Assembly: GCF_040869045.1 (NCBI RefSeq)
Contig: NC_090322.1
Span: 269,478,662-269,542,661, forward strand
Direction of reading: 5' to 3'
DNA: 64,000 bases
Source of the DNA: Eurosta solidaginis
Lineage: Eukaryota; Arthropoda; Insecta; Diptera; Tephritidae
Shown here in pieces: positions 45,353-57,060 of this stretch (positions within the stretch are counted from its first letter, which is position 1; every line of letters begins with the position of its first letter). The position numbers were made by a program, and so were the translations under genes. The notes beneath the pieces were generated by a model that saw nothing but the letters and a program-made list of their open reading frames with translations, was not told where the DNA came from and ran no database searches.

Positions 45353-46250
45353 CCAATTCTAAATATTCTCGCGGATTTTTTTATTCCCGCAGAAAAATTC
45401 CTCCAATTCTGTTCTCCTAGGGAGAACAATAATTGGGGAATAGGAATTTCGAATTTTCGAAGTCAGCTGTTTTGTCAATTGAAATTTCGTTGCACATTTC
45501 TTATTTTGTTTAAAAAATTGAAAAGTTTAATTATTGTTGCAAATTTGTTGGAAATTAAGAAATAAAATATAAACATTGCACAGTATTTATTGCATTTCAT
45601 GTGGTATTCACTGAAATGAGTAATGAATTGGTGCCACATCAACATCAACAGCGGAACATAAGAAGAAGACGGCCGCACACAAATCTGCCGGAGATGCCTG
45701 CTTTCATTCAGCAAAGCAATTTTCTGGCGGCCAAGTTGAGTTGAATTCGTCCTTCATCATATGCCAAAATCTATTTAAGCCTTATTAAAAAATCCTTGCG
45801 CAATTTCTGGATGGCTGCATCAAATTTGTATACCAAGAGCTCTACCATTGCTTATGATATACTTTTCAACTTAAAATAAAGAATATTGTGGTTGTAGTTG
45901 TTGTTGTATTAGAAGTGAGAATATTGTGGTAGAATATAAATACATCTTTTAGCACAAATTTGTACAAATAAGTGTTCTTTCTTAAAATAACCAATTTCCT
46001 TTAACTATTTTGATGCATTCCCTTTAATTTAACAAGTGAAAAAACTCCTATGAAATGGCAGAGAAATCTCCCTCTCCCTCACATTCATAATACCTACTTT
46101 TCTCCCATAACCGGTTTCCGCTTTTTCGAACATTGTTCAGAATAGGAGGAAAGGGAGAAGTGAAAAAACTCACAAGGAATTTTTATTTAGAATACGAGGA
46201 ATGGGAGAAGGGAGAAAACTCGCACGGAATTTTCGTTTAGAATTGGGCTG
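45353..46250. mobile_element. TIR-bounded DNA transposon, non-autonomous
   Basis: TCAGACCAATTCTAAA at 45349 is inverted at ~46237 (TTTAGAATTGGGCTGA) with one mismatch. Subterminal sequence is GGGAGAA/TTCTCC-rich on both sides. Inside, 45617-45740 (+) encodes a short frame beginning MSNELVPHQHQQRN that could be an N-terminal transposase remnant. No target duplication was resolved. Confidence 0.6.
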
Positions 46251-47280
46251 AATGTAATAATAATGTTTAGACACATGTTTCACCCGATAAGATTAGAATC
46301 AGTAACCGTGCGCGGATTCAGAAAGGCATTTGGCGGGTGGAGAACTTCGCCAAAAAAAAATCCAATTTTTTCGGTAGCCGCTATCGACTTGATCGGTGGT
46401 AGCGCCTACCGATTTTTTTTATATATCATACTTAAGTCAACAAGTGAAAATCGGTAGTCTCAATCGAAAAAAAAGTTAACATTGTCATCCATTCATTTGT
46501 CCGAGGGGCATCATCACACATTTTTTTGCAATAACTTTCATTTAAAAAAATGTATTGTAACGAAATTGAACACACTACTTCTGAACGCGACTAATATTCT
46601 TGTAAAAAAAATATTATTTAAAAATGATAATTCAACGCTTAACCGGATATTTCCGTCATTCATAATGCCGCAATGCTAAAATTTTATATGATCAACTTCG
46701 TAAGGTTGATTTAAAACCTGTATTAAACTATCTAGAAAAAAGCGAGTGGTAACGCCTACTAAGGCCGCTCGGATCTTTTTTGAAAATCTTTACATCGAGC
46801 TCAAAAGCTGTTCAAGATGTTGTGATATTATTTATAACCATATTTCTTTTCAAAATAGAGTTGTCCTATACAAGAATCACCAAATCGGTTGATTACCAAG
46901 CCCACTTTCTATATGAAAATTGAAAATACACGTATAGAACATACATACAAATTCGAGATGTAGCATCTACCGCCTTTTCCCATTATTTGGAGACATATAT
47001 TGTTCATAAAAATACATTTACACAGCGATTTCAGATATTAATTAATGGAGTGAAGACGGCCGACTTCAATGTTTCCCGAAATGTTTTAGATGAAAACATG
47101 GCTTTACAAGATCCATAAAGCTACATACATGGACAGCCATAGTAGAAAAATACGGCACAGAGTATAGGCAAAAATCCGGCGAAAGCCCGGGTCAAATTTC
47201 GGTCAACGAAAAGGACGACCTGGTAACCAATACTCAGAGAGTGCTCTGATTCTGGAGGGAAGTCGTCGAAAAACGCCATC
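46251..47280. other. Gene-free stretch
   Basis: A ~90 bp segment at 46520-46600 (ATTGTAACGAAATTGAAC region) resembles the inverse of 57480-57565, indicating a small dispersed repeat. Nothing else. Confidence 0.4.
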
Positions 47281-48660
47281 TAGTATTTTTTTTACTAGGA
47301 AATAAAAGGACAACGCCTAAGCTTGGATGGTAAAACCTTCAAGGAAAATGTAGCACAAAATATTTAGGAGTCCTCCTAGATAGTAAGTTGTCGTGGAAAC
47401 TCTATGTGGAAGATAGAGCGAAAAAAGCCTCCGCGGCACTGTATGCATGCAAGAGGATGCTACGATACACGTGTTGTGTATCGCCCAAACTCTCTCATTG
47501 GGTATTTACGGCAATTGTCCAACCTCTACTTTACTATGGGGTCCTTGCTTGGTGGACAACCACACAAAAAAGTACGTATACCAAAAAAGTAGAGGGCATA
47601 TGCAGATTATCAATGATAAGCACAACGGGAGCCCTAAAAACTTCCCCGAGAGCAGCATTGTATGCCTGCAGACCTAATAGCCAAAAATATCGCGTTAGCC
47701 ATTGCAACACGGCTTAAGGCCTCGGGGCATCTTGAGTGTAGGCCATATGGCCATAGCAGTATAGCGCCATCTAATATCGGGCGAACGGAATATATGGTCC
47801 CGTGCCTGAGCTTCGAAAGTGTTCTAAGACCACAACTGAGCGGAGGGTTGGCGTTAAAATGGCATAACATACTATACACGTGTATACCGATGGTTCCAAA
47901 TTAAAGGAAGGCGCCTGGTCTGCTGTTTACTGTGTGGATTCATGCGGAAATTATAGCCGTGAAGAAAGCAGCAGAAATTCTGGAGGAAGCGTATTGATAG
48001 TCAGATCGCGATTAAGGCAATAATCTCACACAGTATTTCATAAACATCAAGAAGTGTCCTGGAATGCAAAGAAAGAGAAGCATTAGAAAAACTTTGGTCA
48101 GGCCGAACCATACGTCTGTATTGGGTTTCCGGTTATAAAGGAATAGAAGATAACGAAAATGCCAATGAGTTGGCAAAGGAGTGTGCTGAATCGACGGTAA
48201 ACGTCCCAATCCGTTTGGCATAAATCAAAAGGAGACAGGAATTGCATATGATCCATCAAACAAGAAAGGCGTGGACAGAAGCGCGGGGCTATAAAAATTT
48301 CTAAGATGATGTGCAAATCTTATGATATTAGACTCACAAAGTTGCTCATATCACTGAAGAGAGAAGACCAAAGGGTCACGATGGCTAGGTTGCGTCAGTA
48401 ACAGCAGATGTAGGAAGTGCGAGCTGCTGGATGAAACGGTTCTGTGTTCGTGTCCTGCACTCTCCAGCTATTGGCGGCAGAGTTCCCAGGTCTCCAGGCA
48501 GCAATTAAGCTACGTCTTAGAAAGGTTCTAGTATTTGCCAAGAGGACGGAGTTATTCTATAACATAAGTCCAGGCACCTGATTGGTGCTCTTACGTTTCG
48601 TCGTCACAGAAATTCTGTTAACACTATGAATACATTCAGTTTATGTAAGGTCTTATTGGC
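47281..48660 (+). mobile_element. LOA/R1-type element: RT C-terminus, RNase H and 3' end
   Basis: The order on the + strand is: 'TKYLGVLLDSKLSWKLYVED' and 'AALYACKRML' (post-palm RT, 47350-47460); 'VFTAIVQPLLYYGVLAWW'; a frameshift; 'KNIALAIATRLKASGHLEC' (47680); 'YTDGSKLKEGAW' (47883-47918), the RNase H first catalytic Asp; 'LYWVSGYKGIEDNENANELAKE' (48115-48180), the RNase H last motif; and a CRKCELLDET cysteine segment near 48415. Several frameshifts and stops. This is the best-preserved LOA 3' half here and identifies the minus-strand fragments at 481-1480 and 58350-58800. Confidence 0.8.
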
Positions 48661-49095
48661 CGGCCAGATCAACATTAATTAAAGAAAAACTTATAACTTT
48701 CTCAAACAAAGTATGTATTCGTGCATTAATATAATAAAATGGAAACCTGCTCTTTATATGTTTGTGAAAAATTGCAAAAAAGTCCCCGTTTCTACGGGTC
48801 ACCCGTCAGTCAAGTAAAACATCAGCTCAACTATTAATATTAAGAAGAAAAAAATACCATATTTAATACATACAATGAAGGCTTGTTAAAATAACAAGCA
48901 AATTTAAATTCATTTATTCGAAAAAGGTATTTGGTTTAAAAATAAATCGTTTTTACGGGACACTTGAGAAACTCAGTTTGCAAATTTCGATTTTCCTTAT
49001 ACCATATAGCGTAGCATGCTCCGCCTACAACATCGAAAATCCTGGGTTAAAGTCTCGGGCAGAGCATAATCAAATATTTAGAAACAAGTTTTCTC
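48661..49095. other. Gene-free stretch
   Basis: AT-rich; nothing recognised. Confidence 0.4.
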
Positions 49096-51490
49096 CATTT
49101 TTAACACGCTTTTATTAGCTTGGCCTGTATGTAACGGAATTTTTGAGCTTAATTTTCACCGGTTTCTAGAAGTCTGATTAATTTGAAACTTTGCATACGT
49201 ATCAAGGACCGATGACAATGCATTAATGTGATGGTGTGGTGACATAAGGTCAACGGCCATAAGGTCAATTGGCCTTATTACCAATTTGAATGGCCATAAG
49301 TTTGATTGAAACTTTGAACACGTATCACGGCTCGATGAAAATGTATTAGTGTGATAGTGTTGTGACATAAGGTCAACGGCCATAAGGTCAATTGGCCTTA
49401 TTACCACTTTGAATGGCCATAAGTTTGATTGAAACTTTGCGCACGTATCAAGGCTCGATGACAATGCATTAATGTGATGGTGTGGTGACATAAGGTCAAC
49501 GGCCATAAGGTTGCCTTATTACTACTTTGAATGGCCATAAGTTTGACTAAAACTTTGCACACGTATCAAGGTTCGATGACAATGCATTAATGTGATGGTG
49601 TGGTGACATAAGGTCAACGGCCATAAGGTCAATTGGCCTTATTACCACTTTGAATGGCCATAAGTTTGATTGAAACTTCGCACACGTATCAAGGCTCGAT
49701 GACAATGCAATAATGTGATGGTGGGGTGACATAAGGTCAATTGGCCTTATTACCACTTTGAATGGCCATAAGTTTGATTGAAACTTTGCACACATATCAA
49801 GGCTCGATGACAATGCATTAGTGTGATGGTGTGGTGACATAAGGTCAACGGCCATAAGGTCAATTGGCATTATTACCACTTTGACTGGCCATAAGTTTGA
49901 TTGAAACTTTGCACACGTATCAAGGGTCGATGACAATGCATTAATGTGATGGTGTGGTGACATAAGGTCAACGGCCATAAGGTCAATTGGCCTTAATACC
50001 ACTTTGAATGGCCATAAGTTTGATTGAAACTTTGCACACGTATCAAGGCTCGATGAAAATGCAATAATGTGATGGTGGGGTAACATAAGGTAAACGGACA
50101 TAAGATCAATTAAACTTATGACCACCCCAAATGGCCATAAATTTGAAACCTTGCACATAATGCGAAAAACGCATTCCTTTATTAATGATAGAAGTGGATG
50201 CATGGCACATCTACGAAAGAGCATACTGGAGCTCTTTTTTAATACGCTTTTATTAGCTTGGCCTGTATGTAATGGAATCTTTGAGCTTAATTTTCACCGG
50301 TTTCTAGAAGTCTGATTAATTTGAAACTTTGCACACGTATCAAGGACCGATGACAATGCATTATTGTGATGGTGTGGTGACATAAGGTCAACGGCCATAA
50401 GGAAAATTGGCCTTATTACCACTTTGAATGGCCATAAGTTTTATTGAAACTTCGCACACGTATCAAGGCTCGATGACAATGCAATAATGTGATGGTGGGG
50501 TGACATAAGGTCAATTGGCCTTATTACCACTTTGAATGGCCATAAGTTTGATTGAAACTTTGCACACATATCAAGGCTCGATGACAATGCATTAGTGTGA
50601 TGGTGTGGTGACATAAGGTCAACGGCCATAAGGTCAATTGGCCTTAATACCACTTTGAATGGCCATAAGTTTGATTGAAACTTTGCACACGTATCAAGGC
50701 TCGATGAAAATGCAATAATGTGATGGTGGGGTAACATAAGGTAAACGGACATAAGATCAATTAAACTTATGACCACCCCAAATGGCCATAAATTTGAAAC
50801 CTTGCACATAATGCGAAAAACGCATTCCTTTATTAATGATAGAAGTGGATGCATGGCACATCTACGAAAGAGCATACTGGAGCCCTTTTTTAACACGCTT
50901 TTATTAGCTTGGCTTGTATCTATGTGACGGAATCTTTGAGCTTAATTTTCACCGGTTTCTAGAAGTCTGATTAATTTAAAACTTTGTGCACGTATCAAGG
51001 ACCGATGACAATGCATTAATGTGATGGTGTGGTGACATAAGGTCAACGGCAATAAGGTCAATTGGCCTTATTACCACTTTGAATGGCCATAAGTTTGACT
51101 GAAACTTTGCACACGTATCAAGGCTCGATGACAATGCATTAATGTGATGGTGTGGTGACATAAGGTCAAAGGCCATAAGGTCAATTGGCCTTATTACCAC
51201 TTTGAATGGCCATAAGTTTGATTGAAACTTTGCACACGTATCAAAGCTCGATGACAATGCAATAATGTGATGGTGGGGTCACATAAGGTTAACGGACATA
51301 AGATCAATTGAACTTGTGACCACCCCAAATGGCCATAAATTTTAAACCTTGCACATAATGCGAAAAATGCATTCCTTTATTAATGATAGAAGTGGATGCA
51401 TGGCATATCTACGAAAGAGCATACTGGAGCCCTGTTTAACACGCTTTTATTAGCTTGGCCTGTATCTTTCTATGTATCCATGTATGTATG
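49096..51490. repeat. Tandem ~120 bp repeat field in three modules
   Basis: Units share TTGAAACTTTGCACACGTATC, CGATGACAATGCATTA, GGTGTGGTGACATAAGG and the near-palindromic GGTCAATTGGCCTTAT. About 8 units lie at 49190-50110, 4 at 50330-50760 and 3 at 50985-51300. Each module ends with a diverged unit, then GCGAAAAACGCATTCC and a linker (CGCTTTTATTAGCTTGG ... CACCGGTTTCTAGAAG) that opens the next. Minus-strand frames of up to 225 codons are a consequence of the ~120 bp period. The linker resembles a transposon end, so an amplified mobile element is likely. Confidence 0.9.
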
Positions 51491-52143
51491 TAACGGAATC
51501 TGGAGTGGAGCCGAGAGCCCCGGTAATGCAGAGCTCCGAACTCCGTTGCACCGTTGCTTGATATTGAATGTTACAATCATTCTATTGGCAACTATCTGAG
51601 AGGAAAGATATGAAATGTAGTCAAATGCACCCCACGCTTTTTACTGTGAATTGAATTATTCTGTTAATAACTTAAATTTTATTATAATTTTATTTTGAGG
51701 TGATTAACTATAAACGATTGTTTGACCTTCTACTACTGTTATATAACCTCTTTTTAATTAAAAATTATTTTCTATTTTTTAGTTCGGTTTGCTATAAAAG
51801 CATGTTTTTTTAGTTTTTTTAAACTATTATTTATTACAACATTGATGAGGCCGCTAATCGGTTAAAACTTTTAAATCTTCCTACCCTTGCAAGTCGAGTA
51901 ATATTTATGGATAAACTATTAAATGGGTCAATTTCAACCCCATTTCTTTTGAACGAAGTTAACTTTAATGTTACATGCCGATTTGTGAGGCATTATAAAC
52001 CTATAATTCTTAAACAATATAGAACCAATTTCCAACTAAACGAACCTTTCTTGTGTTAGTGTGAAGATTATAACTCTCAATCAAGAATAACTGATGTTTC
52101 GGCGACTTTCCAAGTGTCAGGAAAGTATTGTATTTAAAGGTAC
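51491..52143. other. Gene-free stretch
   Basis: No supported gene; ends at the GTAC target site of the solo LTR. Confidence 0.4.
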
Positions 52144-52681
52144 TGTGACGAATATTAGCATCACTAAGTGATACTAACATCAATAAGCGGTTGTTAAATG
52201 AAGGCACAACAACAATAAAGCAAGCTGCCACTCTTGTGTACATAAACAAAACAATCATCATTTACGCACATATGTACATACAAGGCGACGGAGAGATACT
52301 CACAAGCGCATGTAGTCATCGGCCGAAGTAGTGCTTACACATACACACACATATGACTATGAGAAACGCATAAACTACAAATATAAATGTATATCACTGG
52401 TAACCAAGCGATTCTAGAAGGCGAAACGTCTAGACTTTAGTAGAAATATGCGAATGAAGCAACGGAGAGTATAAAAGCAGCGCAAGCTGAGTAGTCAGTA
52501 ATGAGTTTGATTTAATCACGCTATTGGTTCTGAAGTATAAGTGTTATTGTGAAGTACGTCAAAGTAGTCTACCAAAGACCATTTTGCATTATTGAATATT
52601 GGAGTTATTTGTTCAACAGTTTGGCGATTCGAACGTTAGCAGAATGTTTGGAATAAGCGGAATTTCTCTAAATTCGTTACA
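52144..52681 (+). mobile_element. Solo LTR of a Ty3/gypsy-like retrotransposon (copy B)
   Basis: 538 bp from TGTGACGAATATTAGC to AAATTCGTTACA, flanked by a perfect 4 bp duplication GTAC (52140-52143, 52682-52685). Promoter core GAGAGTATAAAAGCAGCGC at ~52467; initiator-like TCAGTAATGAGTTTGA follows. Homologous to copies at 10678 (inverted) and 62407. Confidence 0.92.
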
Positions 52682-52692
52682 GTACGAATTAA

Positions 52693-53079
52693 TTAAAAAG
52701 GTAAATTATCGACTGTACTTTTAGGAAAGTACTTTATCATCACGTTTTTGATGTCATCAATTCCAGATGCCTTTCTTGTACGCAGCTGACCAATAATAGG
52801 TGATACAGTTTTGAAATCTACATAGTAAGAACTAGGGGTACTTATTACAAGGCGATCGAAGTTATTTATAGCAGAAGTGACCAAATCAGCAGTGTTTTGC
52901 GTACCTAAGTTTTTCGCAATTTTGTGATACTCGCAAAAGCTTTCAGTGAATAATGCCGCTTTTCTCTCATTGGTATAAATGATTTCGCTTTCAGAGGCTA
53001 GTTGTGCAATTCCAAGCGACTTTTTCCTTAGGATCGATTTAGTGCCGCTTCGATAGTTATACGTGTTTGTTTCATTCAA
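52693..53079 (-). mobile_element. Jockey-like element, N-terminal RT region fragment
   Basis: A 128-codon minus-strand frame contains 'ERKAALFTESFCEYHKIAKN' and 'IIGQLRTRKASGIDDIKNVM', matching the segment before and at RT motif 0/1 in jockey elements (AALLAE.F...H, ...I..L..RKAPG.D.I.N). It stops 8 bp from the solo LTR's target site, so the LTR probably interrupted it or its flank. Confidence 0.7.
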
Positions 53080-53520
53080 CCTTCTACCGACGGTTTCTCG
53101 CGGAAAAATTCTTGAACTGTCTTCGGCCTACTTTTACCATATCTCGGGCCCATGCCAAGCGCTCACTCTCCAGGCTTGTTGCGTCGACCATTGCTCATAA
53201 GCGCTAAACAATTATATACAGTGCAATCACGTACAGTGGGCATGGCTTGTAGCGCTTTTGTCTGCTCTCGCTTATGATTCTATTATCTGACTCTTCTCCT
53301 TGTTATCAACATAAGGTATAGGGAAGATTGCGTTAAACTACACCCGGATATACCCTCTGGCCGCAAATTATCCAATAGCTCCAGTTATTGGTACCGCCGT
53401 CTTCCTATGCCCTAAAGCTCTCAGACACATAGTCGGGCGCTATGGAGTTAAACTAAGCCATCACACCATCGACAAGGTGCTTACAATAGTGAAAGCCTTG
53501 ACCAAGCAATTAGTAATACT
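53080..53520. other. Gene-free stretch
   Basis: No supported frame. May include degraded jockey sequence. Confidence 0.3.
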
Positions 53521-54000
53521 TAGTTTACTTACTTAATTGGCGCTTAACCGTTTATACGGTTATGGCCGTTTAAACGGTTGTGGCCGTTCAACAAGGCGCG
53601 CCAGTCGGTCCTTCTCTCTGCCAACCGGCGCCAATTGGTCACACCATGGGAGTTTAAATCGTTTACCACCCGGTCCTTCCAGCGGAGTGGGGACCGCCCT
53701 CTACCTCTGCTTCCATAGGCGGGTTCCGATAGAAACACTTTCTTGGGCGGAGCGTCATCTTTCATTCGCATAACATGGCCTAGCCAGCGCAGTCGCTGAG
53801 TTTTAATTCGCTGGAGTATGTTGATGTCTGCGTAGAGCTCGTTAAATCTTCTTCGATACTCGCCATCGCCAACGCGTAGAGGTCCATAAATCTTTCGAAG
53901 AACTTTTCTCCCGAACACTCCCAGAGCCGCTTCATCTGATGTTGTCATGGTCCATGCTTCTGCACCATATAGCAGGACGGGTACGATAAGTGACTTGTAG

Positions 54001-54009
54001 AGTATGATT
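54001..54009. repeat. Left 9 bp target-site duplication of the Penelope-like insertion
   Basis: AGTATGATT here and at 55318-55326. The uninterrupted RTE copy near 63527-63535 has a single AGTATGATT at the same place. Confidence 0.8.
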
Positions 54010-55317
54010 GGATAGGATACTGGAAGATAAAAATACCTACAAAACACTAAGAAAGGATCCTACAAACGAGCTCCAACGAAAAAACAACAAACTGGTCGAC
54101 GACTTATACAAGAACAAAATAATTAACATGCGCGAAAAACAACGTCTAGCATGCTCATCAGCGATTGCCCCCAGACTCTACGGATTGCCAAAAACTCATA
54201 AGCCAGATCTACCGTTTCGTCCCATAGTATCCTCTACAAATGTCCCTTGCTACAAATTGTCGAAATACGTTGGAGACATCATTCAGACATTGGTATCTGA
54301 GGAGTACAACATCAAAAATGCGCATGACCTAAAAGAGAGGCTGAAAGACATAGAAGTAGGGGCTGATGACCTACTGGTTTCCTTTGATGTTGTCTCGCTT
54401 TTTACTGATATTCCGACACTGCTAGCCTCGAAAATAATCACCTAAAAGTGGGATAAAATTGAGAAAGCAACAAACATACCAAAGCAAAAATTCAAAGAAA
54501 TATTAGATTTTTGTCTAAAAGACAATAATTATTTCATGTACAACGATAAACTTTATACTGAAACGTTTGGAATGCCCATGGGTAACCCGCTCTCTCCTAC
54601 GATAGCCGATATAGTCGTGGACGATGTATTAAATGACACCACATCGGAGCTGAAACAAAAGTTCAACATTGGCATACAACTGCTGATTAAATACGAAAGC
54701 GGGCATTCAGATGATCTGTGCAATGCGAAAATATTGGATAAAGAAACGAAGGATAAAGTGCGATTCACAACAGAAAGCCTACGTATAATGCAAATGAGAA
54801 ACAGGACTGTCAACAGAAAAGAAGACACAGCTGACATCTCCGCTGCATACCTGTTATGCTTATAATCCATTATTTACGTTTTCTCCTTTTTGTACATATA
54901 TGCCTACGTACTAACAAACGAATGTAGGCGAATCCAAGTTGTTTTTTGACAAGTGTACTGCCAACATCAAGTACTATAATTATTTATCTATTTAATTTAA
55001 CTTTTTTACTATACATTGCACAATGTATACAATTTGTAGTAAAAAATCTTATTATTTTGACGCCTTGATGTAGCTAGTGCTACACATGTTTTAAATATGT
55101 ATGTGTTAATAATTGTATCCAACAAATTTTCATCGTTGTACCTAATTTTAAATTTTATTTTCATGCTTTCATTGTTGTTGTTTGTGCTAAAAATTGCTTA
55201 ATAAAATATGTAAATTCAGTTTTCGCTCCTGAAGAAGCTAAGGTGCTTAGCGAAACGTTGAGCCGAAATTTTGCACTAAAGCAAATTTGTGGTCAAAAAT
55301 AGCCTATTTATTTACAT
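54010..55317 (+). mobile_element. Penelope-like element (PLE), internally deleted
   Basis: The + strand frame at 54008-54445, one TAA (54443-54445), then the same frame to 54865, encodes PLE RT: 'YGLPKTHKPDLPFRPIVSS', 'LLVSFDVVSLFTDIP', 'GMPMGNPLSPTIADI'. After 'LLIKY' the sequence jumps to 'RTVNRKEDTADISAAYL', which is the far C-terminus, so the catalytic Asp-Asp motif, the thumb and the GIY-YIG endonuclease are missing. A ~450 bp 3' region contains a candidate hammerhead ribozyme (55229-55256). 5' truncated. Flanked by AGTATGATT duplications inside RTE sequence. Confidence 0.88.
55229..55256 (+). ncRNA. Candidate hammerhead ribozyme core in the PLE 3' region
   Basis: CTGAAGA (55229-55235), one extra A, a perfect 6 bp stem GCTAAG/CTTAGC with a GTG loop (55237-55251), then GAAAC. 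That is the hammerhead order CUGANGA - stem II - GAAA. PLEs are known to carry such ribozymes in their terminal regions. The extra A before stem II and the unproven stems I/III leave activity open. Confidence 0.5.
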
Positions 55318-57060
55318 AGTATGATTTTCATTTGGCGAGAGAGCACTTTACTTTTCAATTGCCTACCTAGTCCAAAGTAGCATTTATTGGCAAGAGTGAT
55401 TCTTCGCTTGGATTTCAGAGCTGACACTTGACAGGACCTTATATGCGGTGTTAAGAAGGCTGATTCCGCGATAGTTGGTGCAGTTTGCAGTATCCCCTTT
55501 CTTGTGGACCGGGTAAAGGACACTTAGATTCCAATCGTTGGGCATACACTCGCCTTACCAACTCCTCGCCGCCGTATTTGAATAGCTCCGCAGGCAATCC
55601 ATCAGCCCCGCGGCCTTGTCAATCTGGTTATTGCTATTCTGACTTCTTCATAATCGGGTGGGGGACCTTTATTCCACCATCATCGATTGCGGGATCATCG
55701 TCATCCCTTTGCGGTACATCACTGTTCCCTCCATAATCTAAGTACTCTCTGGACATCAGTTACAAGTTCGCCGTTTTCGTTCTTACAGCAGTTTGCCCCG
55801 GTATTAAAACCTTCCGTCTGTCGCCGAATTTTTTCGTAAAATTTTCAGGCGTTATTCCTGGTGGCTAGCAGCTCACGCTCCTTGCACTCACGCCTTTCTG
55901 TCTCTGCTTTTTTCTTCCTGGAAAGGCGTCTCGCTTCCCTTTTTAACTCGCGATAGCGTTCACACACTCCTCTTGTTGCGCTCGCTTTTAACGTAGCCCT
56001 GTAGGCAGCGTCTTTTCTTTCAGTTGCAACGCGGCATTCCTCACCGTACCAGTTGTTTTTCCGTGGCCGCCGGTAACCAATTTTTTCCTCGGCGGCAGTA
56101 CGAAGTGCTTTGGAGATATGTATGCTACCACTGCTCCTGCATTCCGTCAGGTTGAGTTGTGCTCTCAGAGAGCAGGTGTGAGAGGTTAGTTGCGAAATCA
56201 TTGGCAGTCTGTTGCGATTGCAGCCTTTCGACGTCTAGCTTTCATTGTGTTTTTTGTTCCTTGGTTTTATCCGCGCAGATCGATGTTAGGTCCTCGGATC
56301 GTGTGCACATTTAAAACACTGGAGGCATGCCGTCCGTCCATCACAACGTGGTCAATCTGATTGCGAGTATTTCGATCAGTGGACAGCCATGTAGCCTGAT
56401 ATATCTTTTTATGCATGAACCTCGTGCTGGATATGACCATGTTTCGAGCCCCGGCAAAGTCAATCAGCCTCAGTCCATTAGGGGACGTTTCATTGTGTAG
56501 GCTGAACTTTCCGTCTGTAGGGCTAACCTGGCGTTAAAGTCGCCAAGCACGACTTTTATATCATGGCGGGGCAGCGTTCGTACGTGCGATCTAAGTGTTC
56601 ATAAAAAGCGTCTTTCACCTCATCGTCTTTCTCCTCTGTCGGTGCATGGGAGCAGATGAATGATATATTGAAAATGTTTGCTTTTATTCGGCGAGACGTT
56701 CGTCCACAGGCGTGAACACCAATACTTGGCGACAAACCCACCACGAATCCGACGCCGAAACTGCTCCTATTTGTATAGCCACTATAGATGTCTCAATTTT
56801 AATCTTCTTTCTTCCTTGCTGCGTCCAACGCATTTCTTGGATGGCGGTGATGTCAGATTATGCTTTGACGAGGACATCAACCAGCCGGGCATCTTCACCA
56901 ATCCCATTCAGGGAGCGGACGTTTCAGGTGCATGCCGTGAATTCATTGTTCTTCAAACGTTTGCCATAGTCGTCATCAGTAAAGGGTTGGTTGCCTTTTT
57001 ATCCGAGGTTGGTGTTGCTTTTCATTGGAGTGTGGTTTGACGTGGCGAGTCCGGAACCCA

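Larger units (their letters stand above)
53521..57060 (-). mobile_element. RTE-like retrotransposon, internally deleted and split by a Penelope-like element
   Basis: Minus strand. The C-terminal part is at 53544-54009 (AEAWTMTTSDEAALGVFGRK, RIKTQRLRWLGHVMRM), ending in the TAAG-type tail at ~53523. After the Penelope insertion it resumes at 55327 with 'ITLANKCYFGLGRQLKSKVL'. Around 55430 the frame jumps to the RT start ('GLPAELFKYGGEELVR' near 55560), so the RT palm and thumb are deleted. Further up come a Lys/Arg-rich linker (55845-56201) and the apurinic-like endonuclease region, with 'SFICSHAPTEEKDDEVKDAF' (56556-56744). The copy is not able to move on its own. Confidence 0.85.

Noticed and set aside
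49156..51257. Minus-strand repeat protein (225, 151, 116 and 93 codons with SSSLDTCAKFQSNLWPFK units)
   Set aside because: The frames follow a noncoding 120 bp tandem repeat with near-palindromic parts; unit indels break the frame and there is no promoter or domain.
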